The notes beneath the pieces were generated by a model. That model did no database searches. It was not told the origin of the DNA and saw only the letters and a list, made by a program, of their open reading frames with translations. Positions 41,241 through 43,204 of a stretch of 43,204 nucleotides of DNA are shown one piece after another (the stretch's first letter is position 1; every line of letters begins with the position of its first letter). The stretch comes from Cymbomonas tetramitiformis (taxonomy: Eukaryota > Chlorophyta > Pyramimonadophyceae > Pyramimonadales > Pyramimonadaceae). Made by a program: the position numbers and the translations under genes. The DNA lies in the NCBI GenBank assembly GCA_001247695.2, contig LGRX02031174.1:1-43204 (forward strand), written 5' to 3'.

Positions 41241-42448
41241 TTGGAAAACTCATCGAATTGAGTCATTCCTCGCTGGGACTCTGAAAAACTATCATTGCGG
41301 ATATTTTCAGTTGCCCGTTCGATAATTTCTTGCAACACATTCCATCGGCGATAACGGTCTCTTTGCGAGGTCACGATTGCATCACGTGTTCTATACCTTG
41401 TGATTCGCAGTCCATTTTACGTAATTGTCCCGATGACCAAAAATATGCGAATCCTAACCCACTATTCGTGCTCTTGGAGGCACAGATTCATCTACATCTT
41501 AACTCGGAGGCGCAGATTCCTCTCCAGTTCATCGTATTGATATCAATGGATGAACTATTCATGTCGAAATTTAAGATCCTGTTCGGCCAGTAACTGCTAT
41601 CACGTTTATCGACAAAATCAAACAGTTCAAATTACCAGGTATACCGTAGTGACCTAGCTTAGGTCTGCTGTGCATCCGTCTGCATACCTACATTCATCAA
41701 ATCGATTTGATATCCCACATCTAAGTAATTATTGAAATAGAAGCTATGGCGGTGTCTTCTTTTTCAACAATAAATTCATTACATGGTGTGCAGCCATGAT
41801 GACCCAGATTTCCACAGTGTGCAGTCTGGGGTGGCCGTCTTGGCCTCTCCGAGATGCTATTGCATCACACCAAGTTAAACTGCTGTACGGTATGACCAGC
41901 CACGCTGCCATCACCTGCGATGGCACTTCTCTGCTAGAGCGTATGATTATCAACAATACATATGACCAAATGTCCTGCTTTATGGAGACACAAATGCCCT
42001 TTGGTATATCTTTGAACTGTGAGGTGGTGCTATGAGGAAATCAATCGAAAGTGCAACCCCGATCACATGTATATTTAGATTGGTGAGGAACAAGTACAAC
42101 CTCATTGGATCCAAAACCACGACACAGCGCTGGCCCTGTCATGAACACGCATCCATTATATTCTCACCCACTTGAGTTGTATTCTAACAAAGGAGGTTTC
42201 CCAACCTAACATCAACTCTGTACAAATGCTTACTTGTGCATTGAAGCCACTGCCACACATTGGGACAAAACACCAAGGGTATTTTTTCTCAAGCCTCCTT
42301 TGGCAATGTTGCAGGTATCCTGGCAGTGAAGCCAAACTTTGCAGGCTACAAACAGGTCCAGATTAATGCCTCTGGCATGGTATGCACAGAGCATCAGAAC
42401 AAGTGGGCATTTGCCAGACCCCCAGAAGTTTGCATAATATTTGCATAG
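41241..42448 (+). other. Two possible exons of an unrecognised gene, plus strand
   Basis: After a TGTGCAG acceptor-like site (about 41793), a frame continues to 42035 with coding-like content (LRDAIASHQVKLLYGMTSHA, then LLERMIINNTYDQMSCFMET). A second frame at about 42250-42448 reads IFSQASFGNVAGILAVKPNF then GYKQVQINASGMV. The two may be exons of one gene, but I cannot connect them with confident splice sites. 41241-41790 holds nothing I can name. Confidence 0.3.
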
Positions 42449-42844
42449 ATCGGTTTTGTGTCGGCGTGGTTGGGAGCCCGGAGCAGCACAGAACAGACTC
42501 CCCAGACCTTGAGCTCATTTGTCATGTGGGATGCTGGGCTATTGGAGTCTGACGACATCGCTTGGCAACGGTCAAGCTGACACACATGGTATGGCTGTGA
42601 CAACTGCAACTGACGGCTGCGGTGAGCAGCCCACACAGACAAACCTCAAGACTAGCCATAGAGGCGATTGCTGATGCGCGCCACATGAGAGCGCTTTGGT
42701 CCAAATGAGCACGTGCCCAGCAGCGCTTTGCATGAATCTGACCTGAGGCAACTTTCGCAGACGCCCCGGAATAAGGGCCACCATGACCACCCGGAATATA
42801 GGCCATCATGTCGACAGCATGCTGGTTGTGCCACTATATAAACC
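42449..42844. other. No gene; TATA-like run next to the terminal array
   Basis: Only shadow frames. ACTATATAAACC (about 42833-42844) lies directly against the tandem array that follows. Confidence 0.4.
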
Positions 42845-43204
42845 GCACGTGGGGCAGCACATGGAGCGGGCCTCCGTGGTCAACAGCACGTGCAGCAGCA
42901 CATGGAGCGGGCCTCCATGGTCAACAGCACGTGGGGCAGCACATAAAGCGGGCCTCCGTGTTCAACAGCACGTGCAGCAGCACATGGAGCGGGCCTCCGT
43001 GGTCAGCAGCACGTGGGGCAGCACATGGAGCGGGCCTCCGGTGGTCAACAGCACGTGCGGCAGCACATGGAGCGGGCCTCCGTGGTCAACAGCACGTGCA
43101 GCAGCACATGGAGCGGGCCTCCGTGTTCAACAGCACGTGGGGCAGCACATGGAGCGGGCCTCCGTGGTCAACAGCACGTGGGGCAGCACATGGAGCGGGC
43201 CTCC
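42845..43204 (+). repeat. Minisatellite, 41-base unit with a CACGTG box, runs off the window
   Basis: About 8.8 units of GCACGTGGGGCAGCACATGG followed by AGCGGGCCTCCGTGGTCAACA. The triplet after CACGTG varies by unit as GGG, CAG, GGG, CAG, GGG, CGG, CAG, GGG, GGG. Period is 41 bases, with one unit a base longer. The CACGTG (or CCGCACGTG in the first unit) is kept throughout. Confidence 0.95.

Noticed and set aside
1..43204. tRNA or rRNA genes
   Set aside because: No T-arm/box B pattern with a matching acceptor stem and no rRNA core words were noticed by eye. A tRNAscan-SE and Infernal run would be decisive.

Overview
The window looks like nuclear DNA of a green alga. The only confident host gene is a chlorophyll a/b-binding antenna protein of the LHCII type (34425-35462). 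It has one GT-AG intron, GC-rich codon choice and a TGTAA motif 39 bases after its stop, which is the usual chlorophyte polyadenylation signal. Large, repeat-rich surroundings and prasinophyte-type retroelements make a prasinophyte such as a member of the Pyramimonadales my best guess, but that is inference only.

Most of the rest is mobile DNA. Bases 1-3708 hold a Mutator-like element whose terminal inverted repeats are tandem arrays of a 30-base unit, with a frameshifted transposase on the minus strand. At 4095-5645 a small PHD-finger gene is cut between its sixth and seventh zinc ligands by an 856-base hAT-like element (4286-5141) flanked by an exact 8-base duplication. Simple and tandem repeats follow, including a 1.4-kb array of a 40-base unit (6861-8270). 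A minus-strand multi-exon gene of unknown function (8618-11002) carries a 1078-base DNA transposon (family B, copy B1) in its second intron.

The centre is a nest of insertions. A decayed Ty3/gypsy retrotransposon (A) has gag at 13857-15242 and a broken pol from 15195. Its integrase is split at 18125 by a second family-B element (B2, 18126-33037), and the rest of the integrase resumes at 33042. Inside B2 sit a gag-only LTR element (D, 18377-22042, minus, 212-base LTRs, duplication AAAGC) and a 10.2-kb LTR element (C, 22799-32981, minus, 584-base LTRs, duplication CCATG) with almost no coding capacity. A 286-base MITE-like element lies in one LTR of D. Once C, D and their duplications are removed, B2 is 1053 bases, matching B1. 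Elements A and C share a collinear module of about 1.3-1.4 kb that precedes gag in A, which suggests C borrows packaging or priming signals from the A lineage. A D-like LTR remnant (33165-33481) truncates the integrase of A.

Right of the LHCII gene lie a minus-strand coding region broken by frame changes (36490-38140), a dispersed repeat in three partial copies, weak exon-like stretches, and a 41-base tandem array with a CACGTG box in every complete unit (42845-43204) that runs off the window. I saw no tRNA, rRNA or CRISPR.
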